A stretch of DNA of 64,000 nt from Pseudomonas lini (GTDB taxonomy: Bacteria > Pseudomonadota > Gammaproteobacteria > Pseudomonadales > Pseudomonadaceae), in the NCBI RefSeq assembly GCF_964063345.1, contig NZ_OZ061318.1, positions 4,774,001 to 4,838,000 on the forward strand, given 5' to 3'. This document shows positions 1-6,814 of this stretch, one piece after another. Within the stretch, counting starts at the first letter, position 1. Every line of letters begins with the position of its first letter. A model generated the notes under the pieces. The model did no database searches and was not told where the DNA came from. It was given only the letters and a program-made list of their open reading frames with translations. The translations under genes were made by a program, and so were the position numbers.

Positions 1-213
1 GGGCATCTGGCCGGGGCCGTGATCGACGTCTGTCGTCAGGAGCCGTTGCCGCAACGCCATCCGTTCTGGACCGCGTGGGGCCTGCTGCTGACTGGTCACA
101 GCTCGGCACCGACTTCGCCACCGATGATGGTGAAGTTGTTCGTCGAAAACCTGCGGGCGTATCAGGCGGGTGAAGCGTTGCGTGGGGAAGTGGATTTCAA
201 TCGCGGCTATTGA
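1..213 (+). CDS. 2-hydroxyacid dehydrogenase (GhrA-like), C-terminal end only
   Basis: This is the last 70 codons of a gene whose start lies outside the window; the frame is open from base 1. The residues GHLAGAVIDVCRQEPLP are the usual end of the Rossmann domain of D-isomer-specific 2-hydroxyacid dehydrogenases. The His in LLLTGHSSAP is in the place of the catalytic His of the family. The ending with PFW and a closing helix resembles glyoxylate/hydroxypyruvate reductase A, which reduces glyoxylate or hydroxypyruvate with NADPH in the cytoplasm. Substrate cannot be fixed from this fragment. Confidence 0.8.
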   Translation, partial: GHLAGAVIDVCRQEPLPQRHPFWTAWGLLLTGHSSAPTSPPMMVKLFVENLRAYQAGEALRGEVDFNRGY

Positions 214-230
214 ATCCACCCCGATCAAAA

Positions 231-386
231 TGTGGGAGCAACTGTGGCGAGGGGGCTTGCTCCCGTTCGGCTGCGCAGCAGTCGTAAACCGGTAAACACG
301 GTTTACAAATGCATCAAGGCAGTCGATTTTGGGGCCGCTTCGCAGCCCAACGGGGGCAAGCCCCCTCGCCACAGCTCGCTCCCACA
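231..386. repeat. REPIN (paired inverted REP sequences), nested type
   Basis: Outer arms TGTGGGAG and CTCCCACA enclose a second pair, GTGGCGAGGGGGCTTGC and its inverted copy near 366-374, separated by about 100 bases with a GGCTGCGCAGCAG hairpin. It lies between the 3' ends of two convergent genes. Such paired REPs are common extragenic repeats in Pseudomonas and may act on mRNA ends. Confidence 0.85.
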
Positions 387-405
387 TGGGGTTTTATGTT
401 GTTGG

Positions 406-999
406 TTAGAGGGTGAAATCACCTTCAGCCGCCAACTCGCTCAGCGGACGACGCGGGCTCGGCTCTTCGCGAGCTTGCAGGTACTCGGCCAGCGTCGCCT
501 TATCACCCAGCTTGCCGATCGCCACCGCCGCGTGCAGCGCATAACCCTCAGGAATATTCAGCTCTTTTCGGGTCAGGTCCTGATCGAAGCCGGCCATGCC
601 GTGGGTGTGCCAGCCGCTGATGCTCGCTTGCAGCGCCAGGTGGCCCCAGGCCGAACCGGTGTCGAAGGTGTGCGACAGCGCCGGTGTTTCTTCGGTGGCG
701 CCAGGTATCGCAAAGGTGGTTTTCGAGACCACGATCACCAGTGCCGAGGCGTGCTGAGCCCAGCTGCGGTTGAACTCATTCAACAGGCCCAGGTAACGTT
801 CCCAGTTCGGCGTGTCGCGGCGCGCATAAAGAAACCGCCAAGGCTGCGAGTTGTACGCCGATGGTGCCCAGCGTGCGGCTTCGAAGAAGCTCAGCAGCGT
901 CTCTTCGGCAATGGTTTCGCCGGTGAAGGCACGGGGCGACCAGCGATCGGTGAACTGAGGATGAATGGCGTAATCGGCAACGCGTGGGTTAGCACTCAT
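406..999 (-). CDS. Nitroreductase family protein
   Basis: A 197-residue flavoprotein of the nitroreductase superfamily, expected to use FMN and NAD(P)H to reduce nitro or quinone-like compounds in the cytoplasm. Visible family marks are RWSPRAF near residue 20 (the Arg/Ser that contact the FMN phosphate), FFEAARWAPSAYNSQPWRF near 40-58, and HLALQASISGWHTHGMAGFD near 120-140. The start at ATG 999 is chosen over an adjacent upstream TTG because an AAGGAA ribosome site lies about 7 bases before it. It stands alone, separated from the neighbours by a REPIN on one side and a 278-base gap on the other. Natural substrate unknown. Confidence 0.88.
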   Translation of the reverse strand: MSANPRVADYAIHPQFTDRWSPRAFTGETIAEETLLSFFEAARWAPSAYNSQPWRFLYARRDTPNWERYLGLLNEFNRSWAQHASALVIVVSKTTFAIPGATEETPALSHTFDTGSAWGHLALQASISGWHTHGMAGFDQDLTRKELNIPEGYALHAAVAIGKLGDKATLAEYLQAREEPSPRRPLSELAAEGDFTL

Positions 1000-1277
1000 C
1001 AAGAGATTCCTTTACGTTTGAAAGTGAGGGTCGTCTAAAAACCGGCGGGCGCAGTTGGGCTGAGCGATGGGGTTTTCCGAGCGCCTGGGCCATTCACCTG
1101 AATGCAACGCGGTTGAGCGTTAATGGCACTTGGGCAGGGCTCTTTGTGACTGGCAAAGCTACCGGGCGGCGCAAAAACTCACAAGTGCCGTGTACCGGCA
1201 GTCGCCAATGCTTGGCCCGCCGGTGCCTTGGCACTAGACTGGCGGCCTTTTCACCACCTGATGTTGATGCTTGAACC

Positions 1278-1727
1278 ATGGCCGCCAAAGTCGAACCGTT
1301 CTGGATACGCAAAACCCTCGATCAACTCGATCAAGAGGAATGGGAATCGCTGTGCGATGGCTGTGGCCTGTGCTGCCTGCAAAAACTCGAGGACGAGGAC
1401 GACAACTCCGTCTACTACACGCGCATCGCCTGCAAATTGCTGGACCTCAAAACCTGTCAGTGCACCGATTACCCCAACCGCCGCGACTTTGTGCCCGATT
1501 GCATCCAGCTCACGCCGGGCAAGGCTGATGAATTCAAATGGCTGCCGCCGACCTGCGGTTATCGCCTGGTCAGCGAAGGCAAGGATTTGCCGCTCTGGCA
1601 TCACCTGGTGTGCGGTGATCGCGAGGCGGTGCATCACGAACGTATTTCCCAGTCCGGGCGCATGCTCGCCGAAGGCAGCGTGGCCGAAGACGATTGGGAA
1701 GACCATCTGATTTTTCGCGCGGGTTGA
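1278..1727 (+). CDS. YcgN family cysteine cluster protein (UPF0260)
   Basis: A 149-residue protein of the YcgN/UPF0260 family. The cysteine cluster is plain: [14 protein letters not shown] near residues 29-42, then Cys in [18 protein letters not shown] near 52-69, and DCIQLTP near 76-82. Cysteine-rich CxxCxxC patterns in this family suggest a metal or Fe-S centre, but the biochemical role is not established. Monocistronic, with a REPIN right after its stop. Confidence 0.9.
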   Translation: MAAKVEPFWIRKTLDQLDQEEWESLCDGCGLCCLQKLEDEDDNSVYYTRIACKLLDLKTCQCTDYPNRRDFVPDCIQLTPGKADEFKWLPPTCGYRLVSEGKDLPLWHHLVCGDREAVHHERISQSGRMLAEGSVAEDDWEDHLIFRAG

Positions 1728-1739
1728 TTCCCATTGCTT

Positions 1740-1851
1740 TGTGGCGAGGGAGCTTGCTCCCGCTTGAGTGCGTAGCACTCACAAAATCGGCAGTGATTAC
1801 AAGAATTTGGGGCCGCTACGCAGCCCAGCGCGAGCAAGCTCGCTCGCCACA
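1740..1851. repeat. REPIN of the TGTGGCGAGGGAGCTTGC family
   Basis: Inverted REP pair: GTGGCGAGGGAGCTTGCTCC on the left and GGAGC-type right arm ending CTCGCTCGCCACA, with inner hairpins AGTGCGTAGCACT and GGGGCCGCTACGCAGCCC. It lies immediately upstream of the start codon at 1864, so it separates the two genes and occupies the leader of the second. Confidence 0.85.
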
Positions 1852-1863
1852 CTAGGAGTGGGT

Positions 1864-3093
1864 ATGGCTGTGGGAGTGCGGCGGGTGTTGGCCTTTGGGC
1901 TTTTGGCCCTGAGTTTGCCCGTGTGGGCGGCGCAGAAAGTCGATCTGGATTATCACGTGCGCCTGTTGCCGCAAAGTGATCAGGCCGAAGTGCGCTTGAC
2001 TCTGGCCCAGGGCTCGGCGGTGCGCAGTCTGGATTTCGACTTGGGCGACGGCAGTCACTACAGTGATTTCAAGGCCGATGGCCAATGGCAACTCACCCCC
2101 GGCAAACAGGCCCGTGGTGTCTGGCGCCCGACCGCCGACAAGGCCAGCCTGACCTACCGCGTGAGCATCAGCCATGGGCGCAAGAGCGGCAGCTTCGACA
2201 CCCGAATGACGCCGAACTGGGCGCTGATGCGCGGCGATGACCTGGTGCCCGCGGCCAAACTCGATCAGCAGGACGGCATCGAACTGGTTTCACGCCTTGA
2301 ATTCGAATTGCCCACCGGTTGGAAAAGCGTCGAAACCGCCTGGCCGCGGATCGGCAAGAACAAGTTCCGGATCGATAACGTCTCGCGTCTGTTCGACCGC
2401 CCCACTGGCTGGATGCTCGCCGGCCATCTAGGCAGCCGTCGCACGCGGCTGGGGGAAACCGAAGTCACCGTCGCCTCGCCACAGGGGCAGGGCATGCGCC
2501 GCATGGACGTGCTGACGCTGCTGACCTTTGTCTGGCCGCAAGTGCAGGAAACTTTTCCGCGTCATCCCAGCAAGTTGCTGATTGTCGGCGCCAACGACCC
2601 GATGTGGCGCGGCAGCTCGGCCGCGCATGAATCGATCTATCTGAACACGCGTCTGCCGCTGGTCAGCGAAAGCGGCAGCAGTGCCTTGGTGCGTGAATTG
2701 GCTCAGGTGTTCGGGCGGATCAACGACAGCCAGCGCAGCGACTGGATCAGCGAAGGGTTTGCCGAGTATTACGCCATCGAACTGGTGCGCCGCGCAGGCG
2801 GCATGAGTGATGAGCGGTATGAAAGCCTACACAGCAAGTTGGTCAAGGACAGCCAGAAGGTCAGCACGTTGCGCGGTGAGCAGATCAACCCGGCGCAGGT
2901 GGCCAAAGCGGTAGTGTTGTTACAGGAACTGGATCGCGAGATTCGCCTGAAAACCCGCAACAAGCGCTCGCTGGATGATGTGCTGCGTGGGGCGATGCAG
3001 TTGGAAAGTGTGGATACCAAGGCATTCGTTCAGCTCGTGGAAAGCGTAATTGGCGAGTCTTCCAAGGTGCTTGATAGCGGGTTGCTTCAGTAG
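1864..3093 (+). CDS. Exported protein with M61-like peptidase fold, catalytic motif lost
   Basis: A 409-residue protein with an N-terminal signal sequence (VRRVLAFGLLALSLPVWAAQ) and so probably periplasmic. The middle part (about residues 190-300) looks like the gluzincin peptidase layout of family M61: SALVRELAQVF near 275-285 lies where active enzymes carry HExxH, and WISEGFAEYYA near 296-306 is where they carry the third zinc ligand Glu. The first His of HExxH is Arg here and the second is Gln, so hydrolysis is unlikely. The start ATG 1864 is preferred over 1768 because upstream codons read through a REPIN. Function unknown; the fold call is inference from the motif spacing. Confidence 0.72.
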   Translation: MAVGVRRVLAFGLLALSLPVWAAQKVDLDYHVRLLPQSDQAEVRLTLAQGSAVRSLDFDLGDGSHYSDFKADGQWQLTPGKQARGVWRPTADKASLTYRVSISHGRKSGSFDTRMTPNWALMRGDDLVPAAKLDQQDGIELVSRLEFELPTGWKSVETAWPRIGKNKFRIDNVSRLFDRPTGWMLAGHLGSRRTRLGETEVTVASPQGQGMRRMDVLTLLTFVWPQVQETFPRHPSKLLIVGANDPMWRGSSAAHESIYLNTRLPLVSESGSSALVRELAQVFGRINDSQRSDWISEGFAEYYAIELVRRAGGMSDERYESLHSKLVKDSQKVSTLRGEQINPAQVAKAVVLLQELDREIRLKTRNKRSLDDVLRGAMQLESVDTKAFVQLVESVIGESSKVLDSGLLQ

Positions 3094-3100
3094 CACCGCC

Positions 3101-3294
3101 ATCGCGGGCAAGCCCCTATGCCAGTCAGTTCAGAACCTGTGGGAGCGTGGTTTGCCCGCGATAACGACCTCTCTGACACATCAATGGTGAATGTGCTGTC
3201 GTCATCGCGGGCAAGCCCGCTCCCACAGTAACTGGCGGTGATCACAAATGTTGTGTAGGCCGCATAACCCTGTGGGAGCGGGCTTGCCCGCGAA
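3101..3294. repeat. Cluster of four REP sequences (TGTGGGAGCGGGCTTGCCCGC family)
   Basis: Four copies lie at about 3101-3119 (truncated), 3139-3162, 3203-3227 and 3271-3294, alternating in orientation, so that they form one degraded and one complete REPIN in tandem. The cluster fills the gap between two convergent genes. Confidence 0.85.
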
Positions 3295-3323
3295 GAGGCC
3301 CTGACCCCACCGAAATGTTCGGA

Positions 3324-3701
3324 TCAGACGCCAGCCTTCGGCGAGTTCAACGAATCATTTCCCGTCACGGTCGCCGTGCTGGTCGCCGCTTCGGCATTGG
3401 CTTTCATGCGGCTCAGCTCATCCCCGGCGCGTTCGATTCTCGCGCGTGCGTTTTTCATGTCCTGACGGTTCTTTTCCAACAGCCTTTTCGCCGAGCAATG
3501 CCCGGTAATGCCACGGGCCAGGGCCATGCCGCCGATAGCCATTTCGATCAATCCGAACACGCCGCCGCGTCGCAGGCCCTTGCTCAGCATGACCACGCCA
3601 CCCGCCAGGGAGCCAGCGCGTTCCCAACCATGAACGTTCTGTACGGAAGGGCTCTGGAACGGGGTGGTTTCGATACGTTCTACAGGATTGAACTCGCGCA
3701 T
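3324..3701 (-). CDS. DUF2892 / YgaP-like small membrane protein
   Basis: A 125-residue protein with a hydrophobic pair of segments (AGSLAGGVVMLSKGL and GVFGLIEMAIGGMALARG, about residues 29-68) followed by GHCSAKRLL and a charged helical tail. This matches the DUF2892 membrane hairpin found at the end of YgaP-type rhodanese proteins and as stand-alone small proteins. The start ATG 3701 has a GGAGA ribosome site 6 bases upstream; a longer frame to 3737 lacks one. Role unknown. Confidence 0.75.
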   Translation of the reverse strand: MREFNPVERIETTPFQSPSVQNVHGWERAGSLAGGVVMLSKGLRRGGVFGLIEMAIGGMALARGITGHCSAKRLLEKNRQDMKNARARIERAGDELSRMKANAEAATSTATVTGNDSLNSPKAGV

Positions 3702-3793
3702 GATCTGTCTCCAGGCAGGGAAGGGTTGCTTCAGCAATAGATACTTAGCTGACTGCCTGGGCGAGCGGCTTGTTCCATCGAATAGGCGGCAAT

Positions 3794-4264
3794 TCAGCGG
3801 AATTTCGGACCGGAGCGGGTGTTGTTGCCCTTGGCCATGCGGTCATACAGCACAACGTTGACGGTGGCCGCCAGGTTCATGCAGCCGGTGGTCGGGATGT
3901 AGACCACGTCTTCGCACCAGTCGCGGATTTCTTTATCCAGCGAGCCGTCTTCGGGGCCGAAGATGTAGAGGGCGCGATCCGGGTGAGTGTATTCCGGCAG
4001 CGAGCGGGCGCCGTCGACCAGTTCCACGGCGACCGGCACACAGCCAAGAGGCAGGATTTTTTTCAGGTCGTCGATGCCGATCAGTGGAATGTCGCAGTGG
4101 ACTTTCTTGGTGTCGGTGACGAAATCGGCAGCGCGTTCATAACGCTTGCCGGTGTAAAAAACCGACGCCACGCCATAACAGCCGGCGGCGCGCATTACCG
4201 AACCGACGTTCTCCGGTGATTTGGGGTTATACAAACCAATGCAGCTGTACCGTTTATCTGCCAC
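3794..4264 (-). CDS. TrmH-family RNA methyltransferase
   Basis: A 156-residue SPOUT-class methyltransferase, expected to add a 2'-O-methyl group to RNA using S-adenosylmethionine. The knot-forming motifs are visible: NPKSPENVGSVMRAAGCYGV near residues 13-32, IFGPEDGSL near 100-108, and IPTTGCMNLAATVNVVLYD near 122-140. It is shorter than SpoU/TrmH proteins with an RNA-binding extension and so resembles the small TrmL-like type, but its target is not known. It appears to start at GTG 4264, the family's usual ADKRYSCIGLYNP beginning. Confidence 0.88.
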   Translation of the reverse strand: MADKRYSCIGLYNPKSPENVGSVMRAAGCYGVASVFYTGKRYERAADFVTDTKKVHCDIPLIGIDDLKKILPLGCVPVAVELVDGARSLPEYTHPDRALYIFGPEDGSLDKEIRDWCEDVVYIPTTGCMNLAATVNVVLYDRMAKGNNTRSGPKFR

Positions 4265-4356
4265 GAGCGGGGTGCCTTCGGGGAAAAAACGGCGATTATA
4301 CGGGGATTGGGGGAGGGGTGTTCAGTTTGGAGATTGGTGGTGCTCGGACAAATGCT

Positions 4357-4447
4357 ATCGCGGGCAAGCCCGCTCCCACAGGGGCCGCGGTGTACACAAC
4401 ATCTGTGTTCCACCGCCAATCACTGTGGGAGCGGGCTTGCCCGCGAT
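4357..4447. repeat. REPIN of the TGTGGGAGCGGGCTTGCCCGC family
   Basis: Two near-perfect inverted REP copies (4357-4381 and 4424-4447) with about 42 bases between them. It lies between a gene stop at 4474 and the start of the methyltransferase gene at 4264, both on the minus strand. Confidence 0.9.
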
Positions 4448-4473
4448 GGGGCCGGTTCAGGCGCTGAAAGTCT

Positions 4474-4845
4474 TCAGTCTTCTTTCTTCATCAACCCCGC
4501 CAACGCCGCAAACGGGTTGTGCGTCGCCTTGGCAATCTTCGGCGTACTCAGCGAACCTTCATCGAAATACTGCTGATCGGTATAACGCGAGTGTTCGTTG
4601 TCGTGGCAATACAGGCACAACAGCTCCCAGTTCGAGCCATCCTGAGGGTTGTTGTCGTGGTTGTGGTCGCGGTGATGCACGGTCAGTTCGCTCAGGCGTT
4701 TGCCGGAGAACTCACGGGCGCAGCGGCCGCACACGTGCGGGTACATCTTCAGGGCTTTGTCGCGGTAACCCATTTCCTTGTCGCGCTGGTTGTCGGCAAG
4801 GATGCGGTCCAGCTTCGATGTATTGGTTGGGGTGGACGAACTCAT
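4474..4845 (-). CDS. yajD: YajD family HNH nuclease
   Basis: A 123-residue HNH endonuclease-fold protein. The zinc and catalytic residues are clear: CGRCAREF near 39-46 and CLYCHDNEH near 76-84 give the paired zinc CxxC knuckles, and LTVHHRDHNHDNNP near 53-66 gives the HH of the ββα-metal motif followed by the N and final H positions. This arrangement is that of Escherichia coli YajD. The cellular substrate is unknown; it may nick or cut DNA. Single gene with its own start region. Confidence 0.88.
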   Translation of the reverse strand: MSSSTPTNTSKLDRILADNQRDKEMGYRDKALKMYPHVCGRCAREFSGKRLSELTVHHRDHNHDNNPQDGSNWELLCLYCHDNEHSRYTDQQYFDEGSLSTPKIAKATHNPFAALAGLMKKED

Positions 4846-4894
4846 GGGTTCACCTTTGTAAAAAGACTAATGACGGTTATGACGTGAGTTTAGC

Positions 4895-5581
4895 TCAGCC
4901 CTTGAGCTTCTCGGCAATCCAGATGGTGTGGCGGGTGCCCTTGTTGCCGTGGGCGAACACTTGCACTTCCTCGGCCTTGAAACCGGCTTTTTTCAGCTTG
5001 TCGGAAAACTGCCGGTCAGCGCTGGCCGACCACACCGCCAGCACGCCTTTTGGCCGCAGGGCCTTGGCGCACGCGCTCAGGCCGCCGGCGGAGTAGAGCC
5101 AGCTGTTGGCTTTCTGGGTCAAACCTTCGGGGCCGTTGTCGACGTCGAGCATGATCGCATCGAAACCTTGTGGCTCGGCTTGCAGAACCTTGGCCACATC
5201 TTCCATGCGGATCACGGTGCGCGGGTCAAGCAGCGGGTTGCCGGCTTTCTCGCCCAACGGTCCGCGGTTCCACTCCACCACGCCAGGTACCAATTCGGCG
5301 ACCACCACTTCGGCCGTTTTACCCAAATGCTTGAGCGCCGAGGCGAGGGTGAAGCCCATGCCCAGGCCACCGATCAACACGCGCGAATTCGGCCGGCCGG
5401 CGACCTTGCGGCAGGGGATTTCGGCCAGGGCATCTTCGGAGCCGTGCATGCGGGTGTTCATCAACTGCCCGCCGTCACCGCCCTGAATCTTGATGACGAA
5501 GTCCTCGCCGTATTCGAACAGGCACAGGGCACCGCCGTTTTCAGGGATGGGGGTGGTGTCGAGCAGAACGAAACGTTTCAT
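4895..5581 (-). CDS. Spermidine synthase-like methyltransferase-fold protein
   Basis: A 228-residue protein of the spermidine synthase/SAM-methyltransferase fold. VLIGGLGMGFTLASALKHL near residues 69-88 is the glycine-rich nucleotide loop, VVVAELVPGVVEWNRG near 92-108 has the acidic residue that binds the cofactor, and FDAIMLDVDNGPEGL near 138-152 is in the place of the catalytic Asp region. It lacks the N-terminal β-strand tetramerisation domain typical of SpeE, so actual aminopropyl transfer is doubtful. The start ATG 5581 gives the family-type beginning MKRFVLLD; a frame to 5626 exists but is not supported. Confidence 0.78.
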   Translation of the reverse strand: MKRFVLLDTTPIPENGGALCLFEYGEDFVIKIQGGDGGQLMNTRMHGSEDALAEIPCRKVAGRPNSRVLIGGLGMGFTLASALKHLGKTAEVVVAELVPGVVEWNRGPLGEKAGNPLLDPRTVIRMEDVAKVLQAEPQGFDAIMLDVDNGPEGLTQKANSWLYSAGGLSACAKALRPKGVLAVWSASADRQFSDKLKKAGFKAEEVQVFAHGNKGTRHTIWIAEKLKG

Positions 5582-5677
5582 GGGGCTCTCTTGAGGAGAA
5601 ATTGATATACGGAGGAAGGCAAACACGCGCAGTTGGGAGTAGCCTGCAAAAAGACAACAAGGCCAACGGAGCCATTG

Positions 5678-5968
5678 ATGAAGCGCACCATTCTAACGGT
5701 CATTGCCTTGGCCGCGCTCTCGATAACTGCAGTGCAGGCCCAGGAGCTGCAAACCATCCCCACCAGCCCCGTGCCGATGCCCGGTTCACCCGGCACCGCC
5801 ACCCCGACGCCGTACCCGCAGATCACCCCGACCAGCGTGCCCAAGGCCGGTTCCGGCAGTGGCGGGCCACCGCTGTTGCCGCCGATCGAAATGCCCAACC
5901 CACCCAAAGACCAGACCTTGCCGGGCCTTGAGCCGAGTACAACGAAAATCAAAACGCCGGGCGGGTAA
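5678..5968 (+). CDS. Small exported proline-rich protein
   Basis: A 96-residue protein with a clear signal peptide (MKRTILTVIALAALSITAVQAQ). The mature part is about one quarter proline, with many Thr, Ser and Gly and no cysteine, so it is probably an unstructured periplasmic or secreted protein. A GGAG ribosome site lies 5 bases before ATG 5678; an upstream in-frame start at 5633 would place 15 residues before the signal and is rejected. Its stop codon touches the left end of the palindrome at 5970. I recognise no family. Confidence 0.7.
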   Translation: MKRTILTVIALAALSITAVQAQELQTIPTSPVPMPGSPGTATPTPYPQITPTSVPKAGSGSGGPPLLPPIEMPNPPKDQTLPGLEPSTTKIKTPGG

Positions 5969-5969
5969 G

Positions 5970-6127
5970 GTGTCCTGTCTCACAAATACTGTTCTTTTTT
6001 GACGGCGTCTGTTGCCGCCGGGCTGCGTTGCTGCTCCTCGCCATAGCGGGCTATGACTCGTCGCGGCGCCTTGCCTGACGACAACAGCCACTCGTCAAAA
6101 GAAGAACGTATTTGTGAGGCAGGACAC
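5970..6127. repeat. 158-bp imperfect palindrome, MITE-like
   Basis: The left end GTGTCCTGTCTCACAAATAC and the inverted right end (GTGTCCTGCCTCACAAATAC on the minus strand) match at nearly every position for about 35 bases. The interior is also a weaker palindrome centred on CATAGCGGGCTATG near 6042-6055. It starts one base after the TAA at 5966-5968 and ends on the first base of the neighbour's stop triplet, so it fills the gap between two convergent genes. It encodes nothing. It could be a non-autonomous mobile element that also serves as a two-way terminator. Confidence 0.8.
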
Positions 6128-6600
6128 TAAATCTGCTGCGAGAGCAGTTGTCCATCGGCCATGCGCAAGCGTTTGGAAAGGGAAACGGCGAGGGCGCGGA
6201 TGATTTTGGCGGCGATTTTCGGCGCGTCGTTGAGCATCTTTTCCAGGGAGTCCTTGCCCAGGTTGAGCAACTGGCAATTGCTCGCGGCCACGCAACTGGC
6301 TGAGCGTCTTTCGCCATCGAGCACGGCCATTTCGCCGAACGCCCGACCGCTGCGCAAGGTGGCCATGGTCACCCGCTGCCCGTCGCTGTTGGTCTTCTGC
6401 ACCGCGACCTGGCCGGTATGGATGATGCACATGAAACTGCCGGCATCGCCCTCATGGAAAATCTCTTCACCTTCGGCGATGGTGCTGATGCTGAAGTAAC
6501 CCGAAGCCGCCACGAAATCTGCCGGCAACAGTTGATCGAACAGGCCGCAGTCCATCAGCCAGTCGCGAATTTCTTTGTTCAATAAGGTCGGTTCTGACAT
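6127..6600 (-). CDS. Cyclic nucleotide-binding domain protein
   Basis: A 157-residue protein that is almost entirely one cAMP/cGMP-binding β-barrel of the Crp superfamily. YFSISTIAEGEEIFHEGDAGSF (around residues 34-55) is the strand-turn region and SGRAFGEMAVLDGERRSASC (about 82-101) is the phosphate-binding cassette, with the conserved Gly-Glu and Arg. No helix-turn-helix follows, so it is unlikely to bind DNA by itself; it may be a stand-alone sensor. ATG 6600 is preferred to 6651, which adds a Gln/Lys-rich leader. Confidence 0.85.
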   Translation of the reverse strand: MSEPTLLNKEIRDWLMDCGLFDQLLPADFVAASGYFSISTIAEGEEIFHEGDAGSFMCIIHTGQVAVQKTNSDGQRVTMATLRSGRAFGEMAVLDGERRSASCVAASNCQLLNLGKDSLEKMLNDAPKIAAKIIRALAVSLSKRLRMADGQLLSQQI

Positions 6601-6662
6601 GTCGTCACGGTCTTTTTTTTGTGTCTGTGTCTGTTCCGGGCCTTCCGTCACCCATCATTCCC

Positions 6663-6752
6663 TGTGGGAGCGGGCTTGCCCGCGATGACGATGTCACAGC
6701 CAATGTTGATATTGAATGTGATGGCCTCATCGCGGGCAAGCCCGCTCCCACA
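6663..6752. repeat. REPIN of the TGTGGGAGCGGGCTTGCCCGC family
   Basis: Two inverted REP copies (6663-6687 and 6728-6752) with about 40 bases of spacer, in the gap upstream of the cyclic nucleotide-binding gene and downstream of ptrB. Confidence 0.9.
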
Positions 6753-6814
6753 GGGGATGTGTTGTCTCGGGGCCCGGTGTCTGGTGTTAAGACCTGCACG
6801 CCGGGCCAAGTTCC

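Noticed and set aside
232..1038. 268-codon plus-strand frame over the nitroreductase
   Set aside because: It starts in a REPIN and lies antisense to a clear flavoprotein.
1768..1863. Longer start for the M61-like gene
   Set aside because: These codons fall within a REPIN, and the signal peptide begins after ATG 1864.
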